NCBI GenBank assembly: GCA_032718565.1
Contig: JAVGVS010000112.1
Coordinates: 198,884-262,883 of the forward strand
Length of the DNA stretch: 64,000 nucleotides
Reading direction: 5' to 3'
Source of the DNA: Distichodus sexfasciatus
Lineage: Eukaryota; Chordata; Actinopteri; Characiformes; Distichodontidae
Part shown: piece after piece, positions 10,746 through 21,700 of the stretch
How positions within the stretch are numbered: the stretch's first letter is position 1
How the letters are laid out: every line of letters starts with the position of its first letter
Notes under the pieces: model-generated
The model's input: the letters and a program-made list of their open reading frames with translations, nothing else
Databases searched by the model: none
Told to the model about the DNA's origin: nothing
Position numbers and translations under genes: made by a program

Positions 10746-13015
10746 CTGTTGGGAAACAAAGATTTTAACTTAAGTGAACAAGGTCTGTGTCATGAAGCTG
10801 ACATTTACTGTAGTTCACAAATATGCATCATAATGTGTGTAGTCAGAGATCTTTACATATCACTCATGCAAATTACATATCTGCCCATATACTGTCCAGT
10901 CGTTTATAGTTTGTATCTTTAATCAATTAAACTATTGCTGCTTATCATATTTACATAAAAATATATAGGTTTGCATTTATATTCCAGTATACAACTCGTT
11001 ATGTCTTCCACATTGGCTTCTGAAGCAACTAACTACTAGACTATTGTATCTACTGCACTTTTTAGTCTAGTCTAGGGTTTATATTTATGGTTTACTTATA
11101 AATGTCTTCTATTTGTCTTTTTTTGCATGTTGTAAACACTGGAGACACGCTGTCCTGTCTCACTGTATAACTATAGCTAAGATGACAGTAATGTTTATAA
11201 TGATTTATAAGCTTTAGAAAAAAAGACGAAGAAGATGAAGAAATAACACTGTCGGTCAATAATGATTTAGATCCAAAACTTACTTGGGATAAGGCATGGT
11301 AAAAATGGGAATACATGAAACTCACGGACACTGGGATAAAAAGAAACGGTTAGGTTAGAGAACTGTTCAGTGCACCCTGCTGCGCTTTGTGCGCGTTGTG
11401 CGGATGAATCGGTTCACTGATTCGGCTCTTTTAAATTAATGATTTGAGCCGCGTCTCCGATCTGTCTGCTTTGTAAACGTACGTATATTTAGCCAAAACT
11501 CATATGAATGGCACTCATATTATTTTCTAAGAGCCAACTCATCTAAGTTCTTTGCATCCCGTTCTAGTGTGAGGCAGGGTGCTGGTGTGCGCATCGTATT
11601 GCATTTGGTTCTCAGAAAATGAAAGTGGTGAATAGCGAATCCAACTGTCTTTCGTTAGAATAAACGTCTACCTGTACATGTTCTTATAATAAAAGCCAAT
11701 CCTGGATTAAAGACATTTTACTATAGTATATTTGTATAAATTCATTTAAATGCACATAGGAATTCTTAATGTACAATGAGCTTAATTTAATGGCTTACTG
11801 GGAAGATTCGGACGGCGCATCACTAATGTTGGGCAGGGTGCTGCCTCCAAAAAGCGCATGAGCGATTTGGGAGCATTTGTGCTAGTGATGTATGTGCATT
11901 TGTGCTAGATTGACGTGTGAATGTATATATGCTACCGACACACTATGGGCTGAACAAAGAGTGCGTAAAAAGTACGCATATGATAGTAGAACGTCGCTAA
12001 AGGGCTTTCAAACTTTTCAATTTAAACTCAAGTTCAGTTTTAGATAAAGAAGATATTCAACAAACAACATTTGTAATAGACTCTTTAAAGTTTCTGCGCA
12101 TTTTGGTAAAAGGCTCTGTTTTAAACAGAATGAGGGGTGCGAGAACTGTTTTGCTCAAATGAAGCCAGTTTATAATGCCATATGAAAACATCTCCAAATC
12201 TATCTTTCGATCTTTTCAGTATTTGTATACGGAGGTGTACGAGCTGAGCAAACTTCCTATTATATTATAACGCGCAGTTCGAGGCGCGCAATTTGCAGCG
12301 TTATTTCGCTCGTTTCGACGCAGTGTGCAAACAATAGATTGTCAAACACTGGTGTCTTTTTCAGCTCCTGTGAGGAAAACAAAAAAATCGAGACAGCAGT
12401 AGAAGGTGTTGCCCTAGTCGTCATGCATTAATCAGTTCGAACTTATATATTGTGAAACAAAGACAAATATGAGAAAATCTGCGCAAAACTTGCAGCCTAC
12501 CGAGACATGTTTTCCCTATGTGGTCGCTGCGCTTTTTCTAGTCCAAGTTTTGTAAATATCCCCACTAGGGCCATGATGGCCACTACGCCACAAATGATAT
12601 ACACAATCAAATTGGTTTTATCCTTGGTCGGATCTTGTCTTGGGTCTTTTTTCTTATACGGCGTTTGGCCTTTTAACCACACAGGCGTATCATAATTTGT
12701 GCACGTGCTTTGATCCAGGCGGGAGTTTTTGAACGCGCAGCAAAATCGGAAGCCACAGGTGCCGCAGCAGTACAAATAATTGCCCGTTTGGCAGATGAAC
12801 GAAGGATCCCATTGCCCCATCACGTCGAAATATCCGCGACACTCGTCCTGCGTGTGTGGCGCTTCGGACACGCTGGTCTCCTCGTCCCTGGATCCGTTAG
12901 ATCCCGACAGCATAATAAAGCCCTCGAGCTGCTGCTCGCCCTCACCGTCCGCTTTGCACACCAGCACCACAACTTTGACCAACAAGTACTCTAAAAGCAG
13001 GACTGTCCATCTCAT
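10639..13015 (-). CDS. shisa9: Shisa9 (CKAMP44), AMPA-receptor auxiliary protein, 5' part
   Basis: The coding sequence joins 12501-13015 to 10639-10745 on the minus strand. Shisa9 is a single-pass membrane protein that binds AMPA-type glutamate receptors and alters their desensitisation at synapses. Visible features: a hydrophobic signal peptide at residues 1-20, one N-glycosylation site at N40, and the Shisa cysteine-rich domain at about residues 59-95 with CRGYFDVMGQWDP and CCGTCGFRFCC. A membrane helix spans residues 135-156, followed by the conserved TKLGLEKAQRP. The second human-type glycosylation site (NQST) reads DQST here. Exon 2 adds the start of the cytoplasmic tail (TQHYDNMQTR), matching human HVQHYENMDTR. 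The remaining tail with its PDZ ligand is not found and should lie left of base 1. Whether this is the a or b fish paralogue is unresolved. Confidence 0.93.
10746..12500. other. shisa9: shisa9 intron 1
   Basis: Intron between the two shisa9 coding exons, 1755 bases, with GT at its minus-strand start and AG at its end. About 11100-11210 holds a degraded LINE 3' tail. The stretch 11400-11900 contains repeated words such as GAATCGGTTCACTGATTCGG that look like decayed MITE sequence. Confidence 0.8.
11100..11210 (+). repeat. LINE 3' tail remnant
   Basis: Words such as ACTGGAGACACGCTGTCCTG, GTCTCACTGTATAACTATAG and AAGATGACAGTAATG match, with many changes, the 3' tail of the LINE at 51640-53200. 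It is an old, short, 5'-truncated copy in shisa9 intron 1. Confidence 0.5.
12501..13015 (-). CDS. shisa9: shisa9 coding exon 1
   Basis: Starts at the ATG at 13015-13013 and encodes residues 1-171 plus two bases of codon 172. The donor reads CTCG|GTAGGC, with GT at 12500-12499. The exon leaves two bases (CG), which combine with the A at the start of exon 2 to restore an arginine codon, as in the human protein (MSRAL). It carries the signal peptide, cysteine-rich domain and transmembrane helix. Confidence 0.93.
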
Positions 13016-13357
13016 CCTGTTGTCTCCTGCAGACTCCTCTTGGACGACAAAATGTAGAAGGGCGCGGAGTTGCAGCTAGCAGGGATCAGGGCTCGTAAAT
13101 CCAAATACGAAAGCACAGCCATGCGGGTTGCTTCTCATTTTTTAAAGAATTGTTCCAACGATCGCGTTTTTTGGTTTTTTTTTCTAGGGATGTAAAAGCG
13201 CGATATAAACCCTCTCTGGCCGTTGCACAAGCGCTTTTTGTTCTCTTTTGGCTACTTTGTTCCGTTTCCAAAGGCGCACGAAAGGCGATGCGCGCGCGCA
13301 CCGAGCTCGAGCGCAAAACTGCAACAGCGCGCTCGATGCGCGTCATACAGAGGAATA

Positions 13358-13440
13358 AAAAGAGAGAGAGAGGGAGAGAGAGAGAGACTGAGAAGTCGGT
13401 GAACCGCCAGGAGGAGGAGGAAGAGGAGGAGGAAAGGGAG
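13358..13440. repeat. GA/GGA simple-sequence tract
   Basis: Runs of AGAGAG and GAGGAGGAGG make a purine-rich tract of about 80 bases upstream of shisa9 exon 1. Such tracts are common near vertebrate promoters. The open frames across it encode low-complexity serine or arginine/glutamate runs and are artefacts. Confidence 0.85.
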
Positions 13441-13789
13441 GGATTAAACGACACTGTGCCCGTGGTATAAGCTTCATTACATGAAGTTTGGAACCATTTA
13501 TAGCATGCCAAATGTTTCAGGCTTTGACGCCTTCTCACGCTGAGATTATTGGCTCAAAGTAATGGAAAATACATTGAAGAAACACTTCAGTGCCACAACA
13601 TTTCTAAACACATATTTTTATTATTATTAAATCATCAATAAGCTGATATGGTCTAAAGTTTCACCCAATGCAGAGTCGCTGTAATACCAACGTACTGCAA
13701 AACAATCACTGTTTATTTGCACAACCCTCATTGTAAAGAAATATTATGTCATGCACAGTCTCAGGCTTTACATACTCAGCGTTTTACAA

Positions 13790-13915
13790 CATACATCGTC
13801 ACAAACCAGCTTTACATATAACCGACCCATGGCCCCCTAACGAGCAAGCCTGAGGCAACAGTGGCAAGGAAAAACTCCCTCTAGTGTAAGAACCTTTCCC
13901 CTAAAAGAACACAAA
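13790..13915. repeat. Fish interspersed-repeat fragment
   Basis: Contains GCAAGCCTGAGGCAACAG and GGCAAGGAAAAACTCCCT, words I recognise from an abundant interspersed repeat in teleost sequence. The ends are unclear and the family name is not certain. Confidence 0.45.
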
Positions 13916-14754
13916 AGTCCATCAGTCATTTGGTCTTATCTCAAGCGGTCCAGTGACAAGGGAAATATCCTCTACACACATTTTAATTGGACATTATTTT
14001 TCATTCAAGAGGAAGGGGTTTTGGCAGCTCTTTTCTGCTGAAATAATTGTTTTATATGACGTAGTGAAATAGTGAAACTGTGGCAAAAGATATTTTCTAC
14101 TACAATATGAAGTCATAAATAAATACCGGCGTAAAGAAATAAAGACAAATGAACACATTGATACATAGTATGAATATATGCTGTTTATTTTCTTCTTCTT
14201 TTCTGTTCATTGCTCATAAATGACGTTTAAAGCCGATCCGACAACAAGATATATAGATTCGCGCTTTTATTACCCTAAAACGATGACCGTTTCATTAACA
14301 CTGGTTTTCAATTCATGACTACTCATATTAATTATACTAACGTCAGAGCGGCAGAGTCAAACTTTTGTAGGTTTTAATCTGAGCCTAAATGTAAGCGGAA
14401 TTTCGCACAAATATTTTATGCAATTGCTCATTCCGCTACGTCACATAGCTCATAATTCGTGCCAACTTATATTCGCCCTATTTAAAACTATTGCTACTAA
14501 CTGCGTGTTAAATTAAATGAATTAAAAAGAAATGATTTCCAGTATCCCCCAAGTCATATCAATAAGTGCAGGTAAAGTGTCTGTATGGACTCTAACATCG
14601 AGGCGGAACTGACAGGCTCTGCTAATAAATCACCGAAAGCATCGATATTACACGCGAGAGCAGTCAGTCAAAAGTAGCAGCGCATCGATCCGGATTACTT
14701 TCGGAGGCTCTACCGCAAAATCCCGAACTCAGTCGGCGTTGTTTTGTTGTGTCC

Positions 14755-14818
14755 ATGGCAGGAGACGAGGACGTTTTTCTGAGAGCCAGCCAACGCACTT
14801 ATAAAGGCCTGACCGAAG
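14755..14818 (+). CDS. cpped1: cpped1 coding exon 1
   Basis: Starts at the ATG in GTCCATGGC and encodes the first 21 residues (MAGDEDVFLRASQRTYKGLT, then E) plus one base. The donor is GAAG|GTACTG. The amino end is poorly conserved between species, so this start rests on the open frame, the donor phase and a length similar to the human exon. Confidence 0.82.
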
Positions 14819-17800
14819 GTACTGCAGTTTGGTCCCGACGTCTGTGTTTTCTCGCGTATGATAAACCTACAGCGTTTGTTAGCGAAGTTTAGAACGCGAA
14901 GTGGTCAGTAATAATTTACTCGCTGATAACCGTTAGCTGAAGGGTAACAATTCTTGGGTTTGATCATATACATGATAGTTAAGTTTTTCAGCAGGTATGT
15001 AAGCAGAAAGCAGTTAAGTCTAGAAGAGCCTTAAATCCCGAGTTGAACGTGTAGAAGTGCTAATGCTTAGTTAGTTCAAAGACCGAACTCCTCTTTGATA
15101 ACAGCCGAAACTCAAATCTTGTAAAAGTGGTTTAATTAAACACAGTATTCAAGGAGACCTTTGCCTTACCTAGCACACCCTAACCAAATAGCGAGGGGCA
15201 CTTGAACAGGTCTGGTCAGCCCTGGAATACAGTAAAAGTCTGATTTTTATCATCCACACCTGTGTCCTTGTGATTTACTTAGATCACAAACCCTTAAGTG
15301 GGAGATTTTAACCCTGAGAGTCTCACCAGCCCGTGTTTACATGTTACAAGGGTAAACAATGCAAAGCTGGATTTTATTCTGATACAAATACTTGGACTTT
15401 GGTTATTAACTGATTCTGATTACTTATAGCATTGATCCATAGTGTGGAAAAGACATTATTCTTGTTATTTCACTTGACTTGTCTTTGTAAAACATATATT
15501 TTGTAACATTTAATGCAGCAGAGAATTGGTGAGGAAATGAAATTCCGACATAAATTGATAAATTGATGCAAACGTCATACCACAAGTTAGATCAATGAAA
15601 GCAAACTTGATCAAGTAAATCATAATTTGCACAAATATACACATGTAGTTTAAATGAATAGATTTGCTCTATAACATAGAGGTTGCCATTTCAGTCAGTA
15701 TTGGAATAATATCTAATATCAGTATCGGTATATGCCCCTTAGCATATTGGTCTATTAGGCTAACCTGTTCTAAAATAAATGTCATATTTGCACAAAATCC
15801 TGTATCCCTGAGGTAAATGTTAGTGGACATCACACTGTGTTTGCTGCCTTCACACGGACCCTTGTAGATACTAAGTCTGACCTGAATGCACTGGTGATGT
15901 GGCTGGCAATTAAGAATTCGAATGTTATTGATCTGGCCAGCTCCCATGAGAGGAATCTGACCGTTGTAAATCCTAAAGTGGACCAGTCGACCAATAGTGA
16001 TGATGATGTGCAAAACCTCATTTTTAAGACTCCTATCATATTGTCTCTTCATAAGCAAAAATCCAGATTGAGCGCTGAAGGTGTCTCGGGTTTATAAAAG
16101 TTTGCTTTTGTGTGTGTTTTTAGGCACAGCTATTTGAATTCTTTCCTTTTGAATTATGATTAGCCTGGGTTTGAAAGCTCTCTCTGCCACCTCAGATATC
16201 CTCCTGATTTATGTGAGCAGAAAGCTCTGTGTGCTTGCTGAAAGAGGCTTGTGATTACCGGCTGTCTTCATGGAGCCTTCTTTTCCTTATTATCTGTTTA
16301 AAGTTGCCTTGCACAAGTTCCTAAAGGCCTTATTTATCTCAGACGCCATGTTTGAAGTGTTTTATGTAGATTATTTGTGATTCAGTATTGAAACCAATTT
16401 TAAATCACTGCGACTTCAAATGTTCTACCTTCCTACGTTGCTGTATTTATTTGAACGTGATAAGCTTTGATGCTGTGCTACACCTAGGCCCCGATGAGAC
16501 AGCAAAAACAGACAGATGGTAAGAAGTGATAGTTTACTGAAACTTTATTTTTGATTACACTAGACCATGTTGTGTCTATAATTAGGTGTTTTAGATACCA
16601 ACTTGTTTGGCTTACAAGCTCCTAGTTCATATTTTGCTCCATCTTGACTCCTTTTCAAGAATTAACGATAGTTTTTCTTTCCAGACTGGAGCTTTGGTTT
16701 AACTTTAAGGCCACCAGCCTCAACCTCTGAACCTTCCATTGTGCCATCAAATTGTGGTGTGGCTGTGAAGTGATAAACTGATGAACTTGAACCTGCTATT
16801 TCAAATAATATGCTGTACTTTGCTGTAACTGATATTTGTGCAAGCCTTGTAAAATGTCCAGTGCCCTATGCAGTTATTTTAATGCAATAACTTTAAAAAT
16901 GTTGTTAAAGTGACCGATTCTTGTCTGCAATATTAGATCCCTAAAACTGTTAGATTCAGTCCTTACATCTTGACTAAATCTCCTCTAAGGGACAGTTCTC
17001 TCTATTTCATAGCATAGTAAATGGCAGACTTCTCTCTCAGTGTTATAATCTGGAATAGTTTCGGTGGGAGTCAAAAAGTTACATGGAGTTCACATGCTGT
17101 AATGGGCTTGCGTTCAAAGGTTAGGAACGAGGCAAGTACACCGCAAACCCCATGAGGTTGAGGGTGCAGTTTGACTTGTTTGCGTATCCTCTAGACGTGA
17201 TGCATCTTTCATTTGCATTGTCCTACAAAGGAGCAGTGCATTTTGATGACCTCGCAGTTGTGCGCCCTGCATATTCTCCCTCTCGTACCATGGCGGGTTC
17301 CAGCCTGAACGAGGCCTCCTCTTTGAGAAGACAAAACATTTTATGAATATTTGAAAACGATTTGATTGTGAGTGACTTACATAATGTTAGATTATGTAAA
17401 ACAATCTGTCATGCAGGCATCAACATCCATAAACGCAGCATTAATTATTGAGCCGCTTTTGTTGACTGGCGTCGCAGCGCCGCACCAGCGGACACGGTCT
17501 CAGCTTTTCCTCTCTCATCCTCGCCAGATGCGGAGAAAGAGTGGAGCGGGACATTCTACTTCATCCAGGCTGCGGACCCTCAGCTCGGCCTGATGAAGGC
17601 CTGGAGGATGGGGGACTGTGACTTCGGAGGAGACGAGTGGGCAGAGGAGGTGGAGCTCACCAAGAGGGCTGTGAAGGCCATCAATAAACTGCAGCCACGT
17701 CCCCGGTTCATCGTGCTGTGTGGGGATTTGGTGCATGCGATGCCAGGTACGATTCTTTATTCTTTAATTGTTCAAAGAAAAACAAATCCCTCATCTAGAA

Positions 17801-18706
17801 ATAAATATTTTTAAAAGAAACACGTGCCGCAATTGTTGGCATGTTTCCCACTTAAAGTGGACATTGTTAAGTGTATAGGAACTTTCCAGTTGAAATCAAT
17901 GACTTCCTGATGAACTGGGATAGAAATATGAGGAGACACATAAAATTCTCTTAACCAACCGTCATCATGGCAAAGAAAAGAGAACACTCAGTTCAAATAA
18001 GGGGGAAGTTTGTTATAAGTCAGGGAATGGTTACAAGTAGTAGTTCGTCACCAGAAAATGCAGATTTCGACTTTTAGGGCAATCATAGAAAAGTGAGCAT
18101 CTACTCGATAAACCTAAACCAAGTTTATTTTACATTCTTGTGTCTAGTAAGAAGGCTGGTAAGAGAGGTAAACATTTCTGCAAGGATCAGTGTTGGGGAA
18201 TTGCAAGAAAAAGTAAAATTCTGAGATTACCAAGTCTCCAGTACCACCTCCAGGAGACATCAAGTAGAATTGTGCTGTTATGTTTCTTGTGGCTAGTCAG
18301 GTCCTGATTTGAGCTTTACATTACTCCTACACCTCATAGCTTAATAGATACGTCAACTGTAAACAGCTATCATTCCTCCTTTTCTGATGATTAATAGCAA
18401 ATTTGCAAACCCAGTTTCCACATGGTTGACAAGCTGTTATCATCTCTGCTATATACTGTACAAGTATACAGAGAGACGAGAAGACGTGGCTCCAGCTTTA
18501 ACAGTACACAGAACAAATAAGGCAAACAGAACAAGCAATATGTGAATAGAATATAAATATACACTATAAAATAGTAGAATTAAAAATATTATGAACTAGA
18601 GGTAGAAAAAGAGACAATTAGTTTACATGCTTACATACATGCATTTTAGGGTGAAGTGATTGCCCGAAAAGCTTCAACAAATTTTTTATTTCTGGTGTTA
18701 TTTAGG

Positions 18707-18746
<40 letters not shown>

Positions 18747-21700
18747 TCATCCCAGAGGGAAATTCACAGCCATCATAGAATTAATAATATTAGAATTAAT
18801 ATTAATCTAAAAAAGTACAAATTAACTTAAACGCAAACCTTAAGGCAAACATGGTCAAACTTAAATATGAGGTAATACTGATGTAGTGACAATCCAGTGC
18901 AAATTAAATTAAAGGTACAAACAGGCCTCTTAAATTGTTGGTAGCGTAAGGGTAGTGTGTTCGCTCCGTGATCAGAAGGTCGCAGGTTCGAATCCAGGAC
19001 CGGTAAAGTTACCACTGAGGTACTCATGAGTAGAGCTGAAACGATTATTCGAATAACTCGAATAATTCGATTACAAAAAATGGTCCAGGCAAATTTTTCT
19101 AGAATCGAAGCTTCGTTTAAGTCATTTAAATGGCTACAGCATGCGCCGCTTGTGTTTCACACAGACACTTATTAATGATGCACAATATTTTCAGTGGCGC
19201 GATCAAAACGAGAATAGATCCCCTGTATGTGAACGTATTTGTGAGATATTCCGTGCACAAAAACAGAAGTAAATGCGTAAAAACACATAAATGACATTTG
19301 CGATGTTAACACGCGTGCTGTGTTTGTGAACGCGCGAGCGCCTGCGTAAAGCGCCATTACTCGCTAAAACGCTCCGTTTCCGTCAAAACGTCCCCTTTAT
19401 TAAGGACAAAATGCATATTTTAGCTGATAAATAACCACATCAACCACTCACAATACAGCCATTTATTGAGATTTTCCCAACGATTTTTTCATAGTTCGTT
19501 CTGGAACGTGCTGAACCCTTTATTGTGATGCGGCTCCGTGGCGTGCGGGGGGGATTGTGGGAAATACAGTTCTCTTCCAGAAAGGCCAAAAGCAACTCAT
19601 TTTATTGGCCAAATTGGTTCAGAATGACCCTTGAACTTAATGTTTCTTCATTTTCAATTGAGTACAACAACATAAAGCGTATATGACTAACTTCTACTCA
19701 CACTAGAATAAGCCTAATAACAAATGTATTGTCATTTTTGGGGGTTTTTTGGTTTTTAAAAATGTATCCGATTAATCGATAAAATAATCGATAGATTATT
19801 CGATTACAAAAATAATCATTTGTTGCAGCCCTACTCATGAGCAAGGTACCATCCCCAGGCACTGCTCCCCGGGCGCTTGTATCACTCACTTTCTTAACGC
19901 GCATGGGAGCTGTAAGTGGTGCAGTGCAATGCGGCGCAGTAGTATGGATGTGGGTTTGTGTGTTAACGATAACGATAAAGTCTCATGGCGTGGGGGAAGT
20001 TTCATTCTGTCAGTGGAGCAGGGCAGTGACAGCAACCTGTCGCTGAAGCTGCACCTATGTCTGAAGATTATGTTGTGCTGGGGATGCAGTGGATTGTCCA
20101 TGACTGACAGGAGCCTGCTCAGCACCCGTCGCTCTGCCATGGGTGACAAACTGTCCAGCTCTGTGCCGTCCACAGAGCCCTCCTTTCTCACCATTTTATC
20201 TAGTCGTGAGGCGTCCTTCTTCTTAATGCCACCTCCCCAGTGTTGGGTGCTTTAATGGTCAATGGTCAATTGAGGCAGTGTAAAGAAGGATTGAGAACCT
20301 GTGTGACGTGTGAGTGTGTGTTTGTGTGTGTGTGTAAGAGACTGTCTTCCTCCTGATCTCCCTCGTTGTGTGCACACCCTCAGTGACATGTACCTCCTAC
20401 GAAAAGAAATTGTGCAAGATACCATTTGAGTGGCATTTCGATCCTGCTAGGCTTCAGTCACCTGATAGTTACTCAGTCTTCTCAAGGTGTTTGTCAAGCT
20501 GGGTTTCAGCAGTGCACAGGCCACATCGCATTCACCCTCCTACAAAATGCCAAACAATCAAATACAGAGATCAGAACCCACGTTCTAGTAGAAAAGCAGC
20601 TGAAGTAAGAGAAAGCTTCATAAATGCAGTCCAATCATGATTTTCAAACCTAAATTGGGTGCTGCGGTAAAATAAACTGCAAAGCAGTTGCTGGCGTTCA
20701 GTTGTATGCAATTGTAGTGCTGATTAATTCCAAATTTATAAAAACTAATTTCCACAGAGCTGAGATGAGCTGATTGTGGAGTGGCAATACATTTTGGGTG
20801 AACTGATTGCCTAAAAAGCTTCAACAAATTTGGTTTGTAATTTCTGGTGTTATTTAAACCCCAACTTTTAATGGTAAGAGTAGTAACTCAGCCAATGAGA
20901 GACACATTGTTTCCCATTTTACTTAACAATTAACATAATTCTTTGGCTGAAGGGTAATGTGCTTTGCCGAAAGCAGTGTTCCAGGTAGTTGAAGATCTGT
21001 TCTACTTTATAGTCTTAACATGTTTTTGAGTAATAGGTGCAGCACAAAGGAAGTTAATTACTTGCTATGTTCAAAGTCAAAGTAAACTTTATTGTCATCT
21101 CTGCTATATACTGTACAGATACGTAGAGAGACGAGACGATGTGGCTCCAGGTTTTTTTTCAGTGCAGAGAGCAGAGAACAACAGAACAGACAACAAATAA
21201 GGCAGTGGCACAAATAAGGCATATGGAATAAACAATAAATAAGTAAAATACAAAATATATCTTAAAAAATATACATTTTATACTAGACATGGAGTTTTAA
21301 ATATAATTTGAAACTAGAAATAGAAATAGAGGTAGGATTGAGAAAGTTAGGATGCAGTATTACCTACAAGTGGAAATTGACATTTTACACTGGATGTGCA
21401 AGAGGTTGACATCCATGTTGACTTGTCACACTTGCCAAATGGAGATTTTAAGACTTGAAGTCGGCCAGATCACTGGTAGATTTACACTTGGGTCTTTCAC
21501 TAAGTTTGTGACTGAAAAATCGTTTTCCTAATCCTGCTGCAAGAGTGCTTGAGATGTGAACATTTAGCATTGCATTTACTGCTCCATTACAACTGTCTCT
21601 TGTGGATGGAAAAACCTTAAAATTGGTTGGACCAGGCCTGATAAACATTTTAATAGAAATATCATTAAACTGAATCCAATTCTATTGTGATGTTATGCTA

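Larger units (their letters stand above)
13016..14754. promoter_or_regulatory. Divergent promoter region, shisa9 / cpped1
   Basis: Only 1739 bases separate the start codons of two genes transcribed away from each other, so both 5' UTRs and core promoters should lie here. The shisa9 side (about 13250-13345) is rich in CG dinucleotides. It is followed by a GA/GGA-rich simple-sequence tract at 13358-13440. The cpped1 side (14590-14754) is also moderately CG-containing. I see no clear TATA box on either side. A known-looking fish repeat scrap with GGCAAGGAAAAACTCCCT lies at about 13835-13905. Transcription start sites cannot be placed from sequence alone. Confidence 0.6.

Noticed and set aside
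13086..13538. Open frames on both strands upstream of shisa9
   Set aside because: They cross the GA/GGA simple repeat and 5' UTR or promoter DNA; serine- or glutamate/arginine-rich and without a recognisable domain.
15669..16097. Possible gene in cpped1 intron 1
   Set aside because: Three mutually overlapping frames on both strands with no family resemblance or splice context.
18704..18745. CRISPR-like short repeats
   Set aside because: Perfect tetranucleotide microsatellite in a vertebrate genome with no spacers.
18930..18995. tRNA gene suggested by GGTTCGAATCC
   Set aside because: The sequence continues into a repeated SINE body present at many sites, and the stem positions do not pair as in a functional tRNA.
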